From assembly GCF_002750855.1 (NCBI RefSeq), contig NZ_NWUC01000010.1, positions 1 to 64,000 of the forward strand: DNA of 64,000 bases, in the 5' to 3' direction. A program made the position numbers and the translations under genes. Below are positions 15,940 through 24,932 of the stretch, piece after piece (the first letter of the stretch is position 1; every line of letters begins with the position of its first letter). This stretch comes from Neopararhizobium haloflavum (GTDB lineage Bacteria > Pseudomonadota > Alphaproteobacteria > Rhizobiales > Rhizobiaceae). Under the pieces are notes generated by a model. The model did not search any database. It was not told the DNA's origin and worked only from the letters and a program-made list of their open reading frames with translations.

Positions 15940-16896
15940 CTATTGGGAAGCCAGGCCTTCTTCTTCGTAATAGGCCAGTGCGCCGGGATGCATCGGTGCG
16001 CCGAGCGCCTCGAAGTTCTCGACGTCGGGCTTCATCTGCGCCCAGGCCTTGTGGCCTTCGGCCAGCACATCCTGCTTTTCGTAGGCGGCGGCGACCATGT
16101 CGTGGACGACATCTTCCGGAACGCGCTCATGCGCGACCCAGTAGACCGTGGTGAACGGCATGTCCGTGGCGGGCACGCCCTTGTAGGTCGTCTCGGGCAT
16201 CGTGCCGGTGTGGTAGAACGGGAAGGTCTCGTTGATCGAGGCGAGTTCGTCCTCGCCATACGGCACGACGAGGATATCATTGGTCTCGGCCAGTTCGGTC
16301 ACGGCCGCGGCCGGCGAGGAAGACTGGCAGAACGCATCGATCTGTCCGTTGCCAAGCGCCCGGCCGGCATCGCCGAACGTCATCATCTGCGGCTCGATAT
16401 CGCCGAGAATGCCGAGCGCCGTCAGGATGTTGGAGCAGTTGAACACCGTTCCCGAGCCCGGCGGTCCGAGCGCGACGGTCTTGCCGGCAAGATCGGCGAT
16501 CGATTCAATCCCGCTGCCTGCCATGGTGACGAAATAGGTTGGACCTTCATAGGCCATGGCGACGCCGCGCAGCATCGTGCCCTTCTCGTCGTTCTCGAAC
16601 GGGCCGGTCTGATCCTGCGACATGAAGACATGCGAGCCATAGACGATGCCCATGTCGAGTTCGCCCTTGATCAGCCGCTTGGCGTTCTCCGTCGAACCGC
16701 CGGTGGTGACCTGGGTGATGTTGACGTTCGGCAAATCCTTGCCGAGCTCGGTGCCGGCAACGCCGACCATATAGTACATCACGCCGCCGGGATTGGACCC
16801 GCCCCATGCGATCTCCTGCGTGTCCTGGGCCGACGCGGAACCCGCGCCGATGGCGATGCACAGTGCCGCCGTGGCGGCCAAAGCTGAATGTCTCAT
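15940..16896 (-). CDS. TAXI-family TRAP transporter solute-binding protein
   Basis: This 318-residue periplasmic protein binds the substrate for the TRAP permease. A signal peptide (MRHSALAATAALCIAIG ... ASAQ) occupies about 24 residues. The mature part has TAXI-family landmarks: EIAWGGSNPGGVMYYMVG, ITQVTTGGSTENAKRL, and LAGKTVALGPPGSGT near the hinge. The start ATG 16896 is set by AAGGAGG just upstream; in-frame codons further 5' have no site. It follows the FAH-family gene by 34 bases, in one operon. The ligand is unknown, likely a carboxylate. Confidence 0.9.
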   Translation of the reverse strand: MRHSALAATAALCIAIGAGSASAQDTQEIAWGGSNPGGVMYYMVGVAGTELGKDLPNVNITQVTTGGSTENAKRLIKGELDMGIVYGSHVFMSQDQTGPFENDEKGTMLRGVAMAYEGPTYFVTMAGSGIESIADLAGKTVALGPPGSGTVFNCSNILTALGILGDIEPQMMTFGDAGRALGNGQIDAFCQSSSPAAAVTELAETNDILVVPYGEDELASINETFPFYHTGTMPETTYKGVPATDMPFTTVYWVAHERVPEDVVHDMVAAAYEKQDVLAEGHKAWAQMKPDVENFEALGAPMHPGALAYYEEEGLASQ

Positions 16897-16930
16897 GTGT
16901 CTCCTCCTTGTTGTGATTGTCGACGACCGG

Positions 16931-17827
16931 TTAACCCGCGGCCGCCTTCGCCTGACGCGCATGGTTCGATACGCATCGATTGGTCAGCGTTCCTATGCCG
17001 TCGATCTCAACGCGCACTGCATCGCCGTCCTTGAGGTAACGCGGCGGGTCGAAGCCGATGCCGACGCCTGCCGGTGTTCCGGTGGCGATGACATCGCCCG
17101 GCTGAAGCGTGACACCGGCCGAGATGGTGGCAATGATCGTCGGAACGTCGAAGATCAAAAGCCCGGTGTTCGATTCCTGGCGCAGTTCGTCGTTGACGAA
17201 GCATCGGATTGCGGTGTCCGCGATGTCGATCTCATCGCGCGTGACCGCATAGGGTCCCATCGGGCAGAAGGTATCCTGCGATTTGCCGATCAGCCATTGG
17301 CTGTAGCGGCCCTGAAGGTCGCGCGCCGTGATGTCGTTGACGATGGTATAGCCCCACACGTGGTCGAGCGCGTTTTCCGGCGCGATGCCGCGACCGCCCT
17401 TGCCGATGATGACCGCGAGCTCCGCCTCATAGTCGACAGCCTCGCTCACCTCCGGATCGATCCGGATGTCATCGCCGGCCGCGATCACCGTTTCCGGCAC
17501 CTTGGAAAAGATGATCGGGTTCTTGGGGACCGCTCCGGCGGCAGCACTGGAATCGAAACCGCTCTTTGAAAATTCGTGCGCGTGCTCGAAATAGTTCTTC
17601 CCGACGCAGAAGATGTTGCGGGCGGGCCTGGGAATGGGCGCCGTCAGCGCAACCGACGAAACGGAGACCTCCTCCAGAACCGCAGGCATCGTATCGCGTT
17701 CGATGAGGGCTGCGACGCCACGGCTGGCTTCATTTTCAGGCAAGTCGTAAACGGCAATACGCTCGCCGTCTTCGCTGATGACGCCGACGCTCGGCCGACC
17801 GTTCTTCGTAAAGCTAGCAAACTTCAA
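16931..17827 (-). CDS. Fumarylacetoacetate hydrolase (FAH)-fold enzyme
   Basis: This enzyme of about 298 residues belongs to the FAH superfamily, which cleaves or dehydrates 2-oxo acids. The divalent-metal site is seen in EAVDYEAELAVIIGKGG and the later TARDLQGRYSQWLIGKS. ATGTPAGVGIG is the usual C-terminal glycine motif. Members include acylpyruvate hydrolases and 2-keto-3-deoxy-pentonate dehydratases; sequence does not decide. I place the start at TTG 17827 (MKFASFTKNG), the usual family beginning; TTG 17851 is another option. No clear ribosome site is present. It is first in an operon with the TAXI-TRAP genes. Confidence 0.85.
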   Translation of the reverse strand: MKFASFTKNGRPSVGVISEDGERIAVYDLPENEASRGVAALIERDTMPAVLEEVSVSSVALTAPIPRPARNIFCVGKNYFEHAHEFSKSGFDSSAAAGAVPKNPIIFSKVPETVIAAGDDIRIDPEVSEAVDYEAELAVIIGKGGRGIAPENALDHVWGYTIVNDITARDLQGRYSQWLIGKSQDTFCPMGPYAVTRDEIDIADTAIRCFVNDELRQESNTGLLIFDVPTIIATISAGVTLQPGDVIATGTPAGVGIGFDPPRYLKDGDAVRVEIDGIGTLTNRCVSNHARQAKAAAG

Positions 17828-17833
17828 TTTTCT

Positions 17834-17854
17834 ATACCAATCAGATACCAATCA
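17834..17854. promoter_or_regulatory. Tandem operator-like repeats, probable GntR site
   Basis: ATACCAATCA occurs twice with an 11-base period (17834-17843, 17845-17854). A third ACCAATCA lies at 17878-17885 and an inverted TGATTGG at 17912-17918. They fill the divergent gap between the FAH gene and gntR, directly before the FAH start. One-turn spacing and this position fit a regulator-binding region. Confidence 0.5.
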
Positions 17855-17975
17855 ACACCTTGTGGAACCACTACTAGACCAATCAGGCCACTGTCGCAAC
17901 AGTTCGGTCCATGATTGGCTGAGATTTGACCCGTTTATTGGATTGGATATGGACGAAACGACTCTCGCCCGCTAA

Positions 17976-18683
17976 ATGGATCACAATTGGATCATTTTGC
18001 GGGAGCGTGGTTTGGCAAGGCGCAGTTCCGACGACATCGCCGCTCTGTTGCGCAAGGACATCTCGGCCGGCACCTGGGCCGAGACCGGCAGATTGCCGAC
18101 CGAACGCGATCTGGCCGTCGACTATGACGTCGCGCGCAACACCGTGCGTCGCGCATTCGACCGGCTGGAAGAAGAAGGAATACTGACCCGCCACGTCGGA
18201 CGGGGAACCTACATCAACACGGCAAGGCGTGATCCGCTGGCCGACATCACCGCGCGCATGCTGGGGGCAAGTCCCGCCGACATGATGGAAATCCGCATGC
18301 TGCTGGAACCGGCCGCGGCCGCATTCGCGGCGACCAACGCCAGCGCCTCGCAATTGTCCGCCATCGAGAAGGCGCACGAGAAGGCGAATGCGGCGGGCGA
18401 CATGCCCGAATTCGAGCATTGGGACACCGAGTTGCACCAGCTCGTATTCGAGTGCTCGCGCAACGACCTCTTGCGCGAAATCCACAATATCCTGCGCGTC
18501 CTGCGCAATCAGCCGCCGTGGTTCGAGATGAAGAAGCGGTCCTTTTCCGACGAGCGGCGACAGCACTATTGCGAGGAACACGACCGGCTTGTCGTCGCTT
18601 TGCGCAGCCGCTTGCCCGAGGAAGCCGAGCGCGCGATGCGTGCTCATCTCGTCACGGTGCAGAAGAACATGCTCGGGCGATAA
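17976..18683 (+). CDS. GntR-family transcriptional regulator (FadR/FCD type)
   Basis: This 235-residue regulator has a winged-helix DNA-binding domain at residues about 15-85 (LPTERDLAVDYDVARNTVRR, then GRGTYINT as the wing). An all-helical FCD effector domain follows, with the expected metal/ligand histidines and Asp in EFEHWDTELHQLVF, and a late EEHDRLVVALR. It is divergent from the FAH-TAXI-TRAP operon and most likely controls it in response to the substrate or an early intermediate. No good ribosome site precedes ATG 17976. Confidence 0.88.
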   Translation: MDHNWIILRERGLARRSSDDIAALLRKDISAGTWAETGRLPTERDLAVDYDVARNTVRRAFDRLEEEGILTRHVGRGTYINTARRDPLADITARMLGASPADMMEIRMLLEPAAAAFAATNASASQLSAIEKAHEKANAAGDMPEFEHWDTELHQLVFECSRNDLLREIHNILRVLRNQPPWFEMKKRSFSDERRQHYCEEHDRLVVALRSRLPEEAERAMRAHLVTVQKNMLGR

Positions 18684-18715
18684 GGCGGTTCAGCCTCAGA
18701 TCGCTTCCGTTCTGC

Positions 18716-18744
18716 ATGGCGCGGGCGACGAGCACCCGCGCCAT
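18716..18744. terminator. Bidirectional stem between gntR and pntB
   Basis: A perfect 10 bp inverted repeat (ATGGCGCGGG and CCCGCGCCAT) with a 9-base loop lies between two convergent genes. No long T-run is present on either side, so termination strength is uncertain. Confidence 0.55.
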
Positions 18745-18748
18745 TGTC

Positions 18749-20113
18749 TCAAATCAGCTTGATGAGGCTGTCGAGCGACGCCTTGGCATCGCCGTAGAGC
18801 ATCCGCGCGTTGTCCTTGTAGAACAGCGGGTTCTCGACCCCCGAATAGCCCGTGCCCTGCCCGCGTTTGGAGATGATGACCTGACGGGCGTTCCAGACTT
18901 CCAGAACCGGCATGCCGGCGATCGGGGAGCCGGGATCGTCCTGCGCCGACGGGTTCACGATATCGTTGGCGCCGATGACGATGACGGCATCGGTCTGTCC
19001 GAAATCCTCGTTGATCTCGTCCATTTCCAGCACGAGGTCGTAAGGCACCTTCGCCTCCGCGAGGAGGACGTTCATGTGTCCGGGCAGGCGGCCTGCAACC
19101 GGGTGGATCGCAAAGCGGACAGTCTTGCCCTTGGCCCGAAGCGACTTCGTCAGTTCCGAGACCGCGGCCTGCGCCTGAGCCACTGCGAGACCATAGCCCG
19201 GCACGATGATTATGCTGTCGGCATCCTGCAGGGTTTGCGCCACGCCGTCGGCGTCGATCGCGACCATTTCACCGTCGATGGCATCGGATGTCGATTGCTG
19301 CGCCCCGAAGCCGCCGAGGATGACCGAGAGGAAATCGCGGTTCATCGCCTTGCACATGATGTAGGACAGGATCGCCCCCGAGGAGCCGACCAGCGCTCCC
19401 GTGACGATCAGGAGATCGTTGCCGAGCATGAACCCCGTCGCCGCCGCTGCCCAGCCGGAATAGCTGTTGAGCATGGACACCACCACGGGCATGTCGGCGC
19501 CGCCGATCGCCATGATCAGGTGCGCACCGAGCACGAAGGCGATCAGCATGATGGCGATGAGCGTCCAGACGCCCGCCCCTGCCACATAGAGAACGCCGAG
19601 CAGCAGGCATGCCGCGACCATCGCCAGATTGGCGGCATGCCGTCCCGGCAGCACGAGCGCCTTGCCGGAAATCGAACCCTGCAGCTTGCCGAAGGCGACC
19701 AGCGATCCGGTGAAGGTCACCGCACCGATGAAGATGCCGAGAAAGATCTCGATCTCGTGGATGACCTTTTCTGCGCCGGCATAATGGCCGGCGGCATAAA
19801 GGGCGCTGTTCAGCCCGACGAAGACGGCCGCCAGCCCGACGAAGCTGTGCAGCACCGCAACCAGTTGCGGCATCTGGGTCATCTCGACGCGCTGGGCGAC
19901 GAAGATCCCGATCGCCGCGCCGGCGATCATCGCGGGGATGAGAAGCTGGTAATTGCCGACGCCCGGCGCGAACAAGGTCGCCACAACCGCGATCGCCATG
20001 CCGACGATGCCGTAGAGGTTGCCGCGCACGGCGGTTTCCTGGTGGCTGAGGCCGGCCAGCGACAGGATGAACAGGATGCTGGAGCCGACATAGGAGGCAG
20101 TGATGAGGCCCAT
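18749..20113 (-). CDS. pntB: NAD(P) transhydrogenase subunit beta
   Basis: This 454-residue inner-membrane protein is the beta subunit of proton-translocating transhydrogenase, which makes NADPH from NADH using the proton gradient, or runs in reverse. About nine membrane helices come first. The NADP-binding domain is at the C-terminus ([36 protein letters not shown] and [11 protein letters not shown]). I chose ATG 20113, preceded by AAGGA, over upstream codons inside pntA. It is four bases from the pntA stop and is the last gene of the catabolic operon. Confidence 0.95.
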   Translation of the reverse strand: MGLITASYVGSSILFILSLAGLSHQETAVRGNLYGIVGMAIAVVATLFAPGVGNYQLLIPAMIAGAAIGIFVAQRVEMTQMPQLVAVLHSFVGLAAVFVGLNSALYAAGHYAGAEKVIHEIEIFLGIFIGAVTFTGSLVAFGKLQGSISGKALVLPGRHAANLAMVAACLLLGVLYVAGAGVWTLIAIMLIAFVLGAHLIMAIGGADMPVVVSMLNSYSGWAAAATGFMLGNDLLIVTGALVGSSGAILSYIMCKAMNRDFLSVILGGFGAQQSTSDAIDGEMVAIDADGVAQTLQDADSIIIVPGYGLAVAQAQAAVSELTKSLRAKGKTVRFAIHPVAGRLPGHMNVLLAEAKVPYDLVLEMDEINEDFGQTDAVIVIGANDIVNPSAQDDPGSPIAGMPVLEVWNARQVIISKRGQGTGYSGVENPLFYKDNARMLYGDAKASLDSLIKLI

Positions 20114-20117
20114 GGTC

Positions 20118-21653
20118 TCAGTCCTTCCTGAACATGTTGAGCATCCGCCGGGTGACATAAAAGCCGCCGGCGATGTTGATGGAGGCGATCAGGGCCGCCA
20201 GCACCGCGAGTGCCACGACAAGCCCGGACGGTGCGCTCATCTGCAAGAGCGCGCCAAGCACGATGATGCCTGAGATCGCGTTTGTGACGCTCATCAGGGG
20301 CGTATGCAGCGCGGGCGTCACATTCCAGACCACTTGGTAGCCGACGAAGCAGGCAAGCACAAAGACGGTGAAACGCGCCACGAACTCGGCCGGTGCGAAG
20401 AGGCCGATCAGCGCAAGCAGAGCCGCACCTGCGAGAAAGAACGGCAGCGAACCGGCCTTCTTCTCAGACGCCGGCGAAGTCGCCGCGGCTGCCGGTTTCT
20501 TCTTCGGTTGCGCGATCGCGCGAACCTTTGGGGGCGGTGGCGGCCATGTGACGGCGCCATCCTTGACGACGGTTGCGCCGCGAATGACGTCATCGTCCAT
20601 GTTGACCACTGGCGTGCCGTCTTTCGACGGGGTCAGGTCGTCCATCATGTGACGCAGATTGGTGGCGTAGAGCGCCGAGGCCTGTGCGGCCATGCGGCTT
20701 GGATAGTCGGTGAAGCCGACGACCTTCACGCCATTGTCCGTCTCCACGATGGTTCCGGGCTGGGTCAGCTCGCAATTGCCGCCCTGCTCGGCGGCAAGGT
20801 CGACGACGACCGAACCGGGTTTCATCGCACGCACCATTTCGGCGGGCCACAGCTTCGGCGCCGGGCGGCCGGGGATGAGCGCCGTGGTGATGACGATATC
20901 GACCTCTGGCGCCTGAGCGGCAAAGAGCTCCATCTCCTTGGCGATGAATTCGGGGCTCGCAGGCTTGGCATACCCGCCCTCGCCCGAGCCATCCTCCTCG
21001 AAATCGAGCATCAGGAAGGTCGCGCCCATGGACTCGATCTGCTCGGCGACTTCCGGACGAACGTCGAAGGCACGAACCATGGCACCGAGCGCCTGCGCGG
21101 TACCGATTGCCGAAAGACCAGCAACACCCGCGCCGATGACAAGGACCTTTGCCGGCGGCATCTTGCCCGCCGCCGTGATCTGGCCGGTGAAAAAGCGGCC
21201 GAAATTGTTGCCCGCCTCGATGACGGCCCGATAGCCGGCGATGTTCGCCATCGAGCTGAGGGCATCCATCTTCTGCGCGCGGCTGATGCGCGGCACGGCA
21301 TCCATCGCGATCACCGTCGCGTTGGTTGCCGCCAGGCGGTCCAGGAGCGCTGCGTCATGGGCAGCCCCGATGAAGCTGATCAAGGTCTTGTCCGCCGTAA
21401 GCCGGTTGATCTCGTCCTCCGCCGGCGGCCGCACCTTGAGAATTATGTCGGCCTCGCGCCAGAGGCGCGTCGCATCGGCGACGACGGTGACGCCCGCCTC
21501 GCGATAGGCATCGTCCTTGAAGTCGGCGGCGATGCCGGCCCCCTCCTCGATGAGGCACTCATAGCCGAGTTTGGCGAGCCGCATGGCGCTCTCCGGCGTC
21601 ATCGCCACGCGCCGCTCGCCGTCGAGCGTCTCCTTCGGCGTTCCGATCTTCAT
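20118..21653 (-). CDS. pntA: NAD(P) transhydrogenase subunit alpha
   Basis: This 511-residue protein joins the NAD-binding domain (residues 1-370; [20 protein letters not shown] at the start, [18 protein letters not shown] as the nucleotide fold) to about four membrane helices at the C-terminus. This is the long E. coli-type alpha subunit, whereas many alphaproteobacteria split it in two. A strong GAGGAGAGGG site precedes ATG 21653. It lies 101 bases after the IlvD-like gene on the same strand, so it may share that transcript or have its own promoter in the gap. Confidence 0.95.
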   Translation of the reverse strand: MKIGTPKETLDGERRVAMTPESAMRLAKLGYECLIEEGAGIAADFKDDAYREAGVTVVADATRLWREADIILKVRPPAEDEINRLTADKTLISFIGAAHDAALLDRLAATNATVIAMDAVPRISRAQKMDALSSMANIAGYRAVIEAGNNFGRFFTGQITAAGKMPPAKVLVIGAGVAGLSAIGTAQALGAMVRAFDVRPEVAEQIESMGATFLMLDFEEDGSGEGGYAKPASPEFIAKEMELFAAQAPEVDIVITTALIPGRPAPKLWPAEMVRAMKPGSVVVDLAAEQGGNCELTQPGTIVETDNGVKVVGFTDYPSRMAAQASALYATNLRHMMDDLTPSKDGTPVVNMDDDVIRGATVVKDGAVTWPPPPPKVRAIAQPKKKPAAAATSPASEKKAGSLPFFLAGAALLALIGLFAPAEFVARFTVFVLACFVGYQVVWNVTPALHTPLMSVTNAISGIIVLGALLQMSAPSGLVVALAVLAALIASINIAGGFYVTRRMLNMFRKD

Positions 21654-21754
21654 TTCCCTCTCCTCTTGCGCACGGCTTCGCCGCCGGGGCGAACTGCCCC
21701 GCGCTCAACCGGATGGCTGCATCTTGATCTGGACCGGCTCTCCCGCCGGCGTTG

Positions 21755-23467
21755 TCAGGCCTTTACAGGCTGCATGATCTCGAAATCACACCCCTCGTCG
21801 GCCTGAAGAACCTGTTCGGCGTAAATCCGGTCATACCCCCGACGCTCGGAAGCCGGTTGCACGCTTGGCTTGAACGCGACCTTGCGTCGCTGAAGTTCTT
21901 CATCGTCGACCAGAAGGGAGATCGTCTTGTCCTTGACCGACAGCTTGATGCGATCACCGGTGCGCACCAGGGCCAACGGCCCACCGACGGCCGCTTCCGG
22001 CGCGACGTGCAGGACGATGGTGCCGAAGGCCGTACCCGACATGCGCGCATCCGAAACGCGGATCATGTCCCTCACACCCTTGGAAGACAGCTTCTTGGGG
22101 ATCGGCAGGTAGCCGGCTTCGGGCATGCCGGAGTCACTGCGGGGCCCGGCGTTCTGCAACACGAGGATATCGTCGGCCGCGACATCGAGATCGGGATCGT
22201 CGATCCGTTCTGACAGGTCCGCGAGCGAATTGAAGACGATCGCCCGACCTTCCTTCTCGAACAAGGAGCGGTCGGCAGCCGAGCGCTTCAGGATGGCGCC
22301 GCGGGGTGCCAGGTTGCCGAACAGCGCAACGAGCCCGCCTTCCTCTTCGAGCGGCGCTTCGGCGCTGGCGATGACCTTGCGATCGACATAGCCCGCGTCT
22401 TCGGCAAGGCGGTCGCCCAGCGTGTCGCCGGTGACCGTGCGGCAATCGAGATGCAGCAGCGGCTTCAATTCACGCAGGACGGCGCCGACGCCGCCGGCGA
22501 AGAAGAAATCCTCCATATAGTTCGAGCCGACCGGTTTGAGATTGACGAGCACCGGCGTCTCGTCGGAGAGCGCATTAAGCCGCTCCAGCGATACGGCGAT
22601 GCCGAGCCGTCCCGCGATCGCCGTCAGGTGAATGATCGCGTTGGTCGAGCCGCCGAGAGCCAGCAGAACGCGCAATGCGTTCTCCACCGACTTTTCGGTG
22701 ATGATCTCGCTCGGCCGGATCGGGTTGTCGATCATCCGGGCGGCAGCCAGCCCGGTCGCTTCGGCGGCACGCAATCGATCGGCATGAACCGCCGGGATCG
22801 CCGCCGTTCCGGGCAAGGACATGCCAAGTGTTTCGGCGATGCAGGCCATCGTCGAGGCGGTGCCCATGACCGCACAGGTCCCCGCCGTCGTCGCCAGCCG
22901 TCCCTCGATATCGTTGATCTGTTCCGTCGACACCTCACCAGCGCGATATTTACCCCAGAACCGGCGGCAATCGGTGCACGCGCCGAGACGCTCCTCGCCA
23001 TAGCGGGACGTCATCATCGGACCGGCAACGATCTGGATCGCAGGAAGATCGGCCGAGGCCGCACCCATCAACTGGGCCGGGACGGTCTTGTCGCACCCGC
23101 CCATCAGCACGACCGCATCCATCGGCTGGGCGCGGATCATCTCCTCCGTATCCATCGACATGAGGTTGCGGAACTTGAGACTGGTGGGGCTGAGAAAGAC
23201 CTCACCGAGCGAAATCGTCGGAAACTCGATCGGCAGCCCCCCGCCGAGAAGCACGCCGCGCTTTACTGCCTCGAGCATTTCGGGGAAGTGGCGGTGACAG
23301 TTGTTGAAACCGGAAAAGCTGTTGGCGATGCCAACGATCGGCTTTTTAAGGACCTCCCGCGAGTATCCCATCGACGCGGCGAACGAATTGCGCAGATAGA
23401 CCGAGAAATCCTTGTCGCCATAGTTCGTGAGCCCCCTTGCGAGCCCGCGCGCGTCCTGCTCACTCAT
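21755..23467 (-). CDS. IlvD/Edd-family dehydratase, probably for a sugar acid
   Basis: This 570-residue Fe-S enzyme removes water from a dihydroxy acid to give a 2-oxo-3-deoxy acid. It has family landmarks: GIANSFSGFNNCHRHF near the N-terminus, VVLMGGCDKTVPAQLMGA, ATTAGTCAVMGTAST, and ALGGSTNAIIHLTAIA. The cluster Cys positions in NNCHRHF, GGCDKT and GTCAVMG are intact. Context (sugar-acid style aldehyde dehydrogenase, no ilv genes) points to pentonate or related dehydratase rather than valine synthesis. Its start overlaps the aldehyde dehydrogenase stop by four bases (ATGA). Confidence 0.88.
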   Translation of the reverse strand: MSEQDARGLARGLTNYGDKDFSVYLRNSFAASMGYSREVLKKPIVGIANSFSGFNNCHRHFPEMLEAVKRGVLLGGGLPIEFPTISLGEVFLSPTSLKFRNLMSMDTEEMIRAQPMDAVVLMGGCDKTVPAQLMGAASADLPAIQIVAGPMMTSRYGEERLGACTDCRRFWGKYRAGEVSTEQINDIEGRLATTAGTCAVMGTASTMACIAETLGMSLPGTAAIPAVHADRLRAAEATGLAAARMIDNPIRPSEIITEKSVENALRVLLALGGSTNAIIHLTAIAGRLGIAVSLERLNALSDETPVLVNLKPVGSNYMEDFFFAGGVGAVLRELKPLLHLDCRTVTGDTLGDRLAEDAGYVDRKVIASAEAPLEEEGGLVALFGNLAPRGAILKRSAADRSLFEKEGRAIVFNSLADLSERIDDPDLDVAADDILVLQNAGPRSDSGMPEAGYLPIPKKLSSKGVRDMIRVSDARMSGTAFGTIVLHVAPEAAVGGPLALVRTGDRIKLSVKDKTISLLVDDEELQRRKVAFKPSVQPASERRGYDRIYAEQVLQADEGCDFEIMQPVKA

Positions 23468-24918
23468 GCGTCCGCCCGATCTTCCAGCTTGATCTTCACA
23501 TACTTCGTTTCAAGGTAGTCCTTGATGCCGAACGAGCCACCTTCCCGGCCCATGCCGCTCTCCTTGATGCCGCCGAACGGCGCCTCGGCCGTCGCCAGAA
23601 GCATCTCATTGACCCCGACCATGCCGACCTCGAGATCCTCATAGGCTCGGGTGGAGGTCTTCAGGTCGTTGGAGAATACGTAACCTGCAAGGCCGAACGG
23701 CAGCGCATTCGCCCGTTCCATGACCTCATCATAGCTGGTGAAGGACGTAAGCGGCGCCACCGGTCCGAACGGCTCCTCAACCATGATGCGCGCATCGTCC
23801 GGGACCCGACCGAGCACGGTCGGCTCGAAGAAGAAGCCGCGATTGGCTTCAGCCGGCACATTGCCGCCCGCCAGGACCTCCGCCCCACGTTTGCGGGCGT
23901 CTTCGACAAGGTCCTTAATCGTTTCGAGGCCACGGCGATTGGCAAGCGGTCCCATCTGGACGCCCTCGTCCATGCCGCGGCCGACTTTCAGCGATTTGGC
24001 CACTTCGGCGAAACGCTCGGCGAAGGCATCGTATTTCGACTCGTGAACATAAAACCGGGTCGGAGAAATGCACACCTGGCCGCAGTTGCGGAACTTGGTG
24101 TTGGCGCAGACCTCCGCGACCTTGCGGGCATCGACGTCGTCGAAAACGACCACGGGTCCATGACCGCCAAGTTCCATCGACACCTTCTTCACCCCATCAG
24201 CGGCCAGGTGCAGGATCTGCTTGCCGACTGGCACCGAACCGGTGAGCGACACCTTGCGCACGATCGGAGAAGCGATCAGGCGTTTGGCGATCAGGTCGGA
24301 ATTGCCGGTGAGGTAGTTGACGACGCCCTTGGGAATGCCAGCATCATGGCAGGCTTGGACGAGCGCCGCGCACGAGCCCGGCGCTTCCCCCGCCGGCTTG
24401 ACGATGATGCTGCAACCGGCACCGAGCGCCGCCGCAATCTTGCGCGCCGGCAGCAATGCCGGAAAGTTCCAGGCCGAAAAGGCCGCCACGACGCCCACCG
24501 GCTGGTGGATCACAGCCATGCGGCTTTCAGCCGTGCGGCTCTCGATGATCTGACCGTATATGCGCTTGGTTTCCTCGGCGTACCACTCGAACTGATCGGC
24601 TGCGGCGTTGGTCTCCCCCTTTGCCTCGGCGATAGGCTTTCCGGTCTCCAGCGACATGACGGTCGCGATCGCATCGACCCGATCGCGGATCAGATCCGAA
24701 GCCTTGCGAAGCAACTTGCCGCGCTCCCAGGGGCCGACCTTGCGCCAAGTCGCAAAACCGGCACTCGCCGCGTCGAGCGCCGCATTGATGTCACCTTCGC
24801 CGGCCGCCGCGATGGAACCGAGGGTTTCCTCGGTGGCGGGATCGGTCACCGTGCGGGTGGCACCGTCATGCGCGCCGCGCCATGCGCCGTCGATATAGAG
24901 TTCGAGATCACGATACAT
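23464..24918 (-). CDS. Aldehyde dehydrogenase (semialdehyde dehydrogenase type)
   Basis: This 484-residue NAD(P)-dependent enzyme oxidises an aldehyde to an acid. The catalytic Cys lies in FRNCGQVCISPTRFYV, the general-base Glu in VSMELGGHGPVVVF, and the FSAWNFPALLPARKIAAALG segment forms the cofactor path. It groups by eye with succinate- and 2-oxoglutarate-semialdehyde dehydrogenases. Between a dehydratase and a ThDP enzyme, it would convert the final semialdehyde to a TCA-cycle acid. It overlaps the next gene by four bases and follows the ThDP gene by 14 bases, so all are one operon. Confidence 0.9.
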   Translation of the reverse strand: MYRDLELYIDGAWRGAHDGATRTVTDPATEETLGSIAAAGEGDINAALDAASAGFATWRKVGPWERGKLLRKASDLIRDRVDAIATVMSLETGKPIAEAKGETNAAADQFEWYAEETKRIYGQIIESRTAESRMAVIHQPVGVVAAFSAWNFPALLPARKIAAALGAGCSIIVKPAGEAPGSCAALVQACHDAGIPKGVVNYLTGNSDLIAKRLIASPIVRKVSLTGSVPVGKQILHLAADGVKKVSMELGGHGPVVVFDDVDARKVAEVCANTKFRNCGQVCISPTRFYVHESKYDAFAERFAEVAKSLKVGRGMDEGVQMGPLANRRGLETIKDLVEDARKRGAEVLAGGNVPAEANRGFFFEPTVLGRVPDDARIMVEEPFGPVAPLTSFTSYDEVMERANALPFGLAGYVFSNDLKTSTRAYEDLEVGMVGVNEMLLATAEAPFGGIKESGMGREGGSFGIKDYLETKYVKIKLEDRADA

Positions 24919-24932
24919 AATTCTGTCCGTCT

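Noticed and set aside
18419-20131. A 570-codon open frame on + opposite pntB
   Set aside because: Same antisense artefact; pntB on - is certain.
20304-21806. A 500-codon open frame on + opposite pntA
   Set aside because: Antisense of a well-recognised gene, charged low-complexity product.
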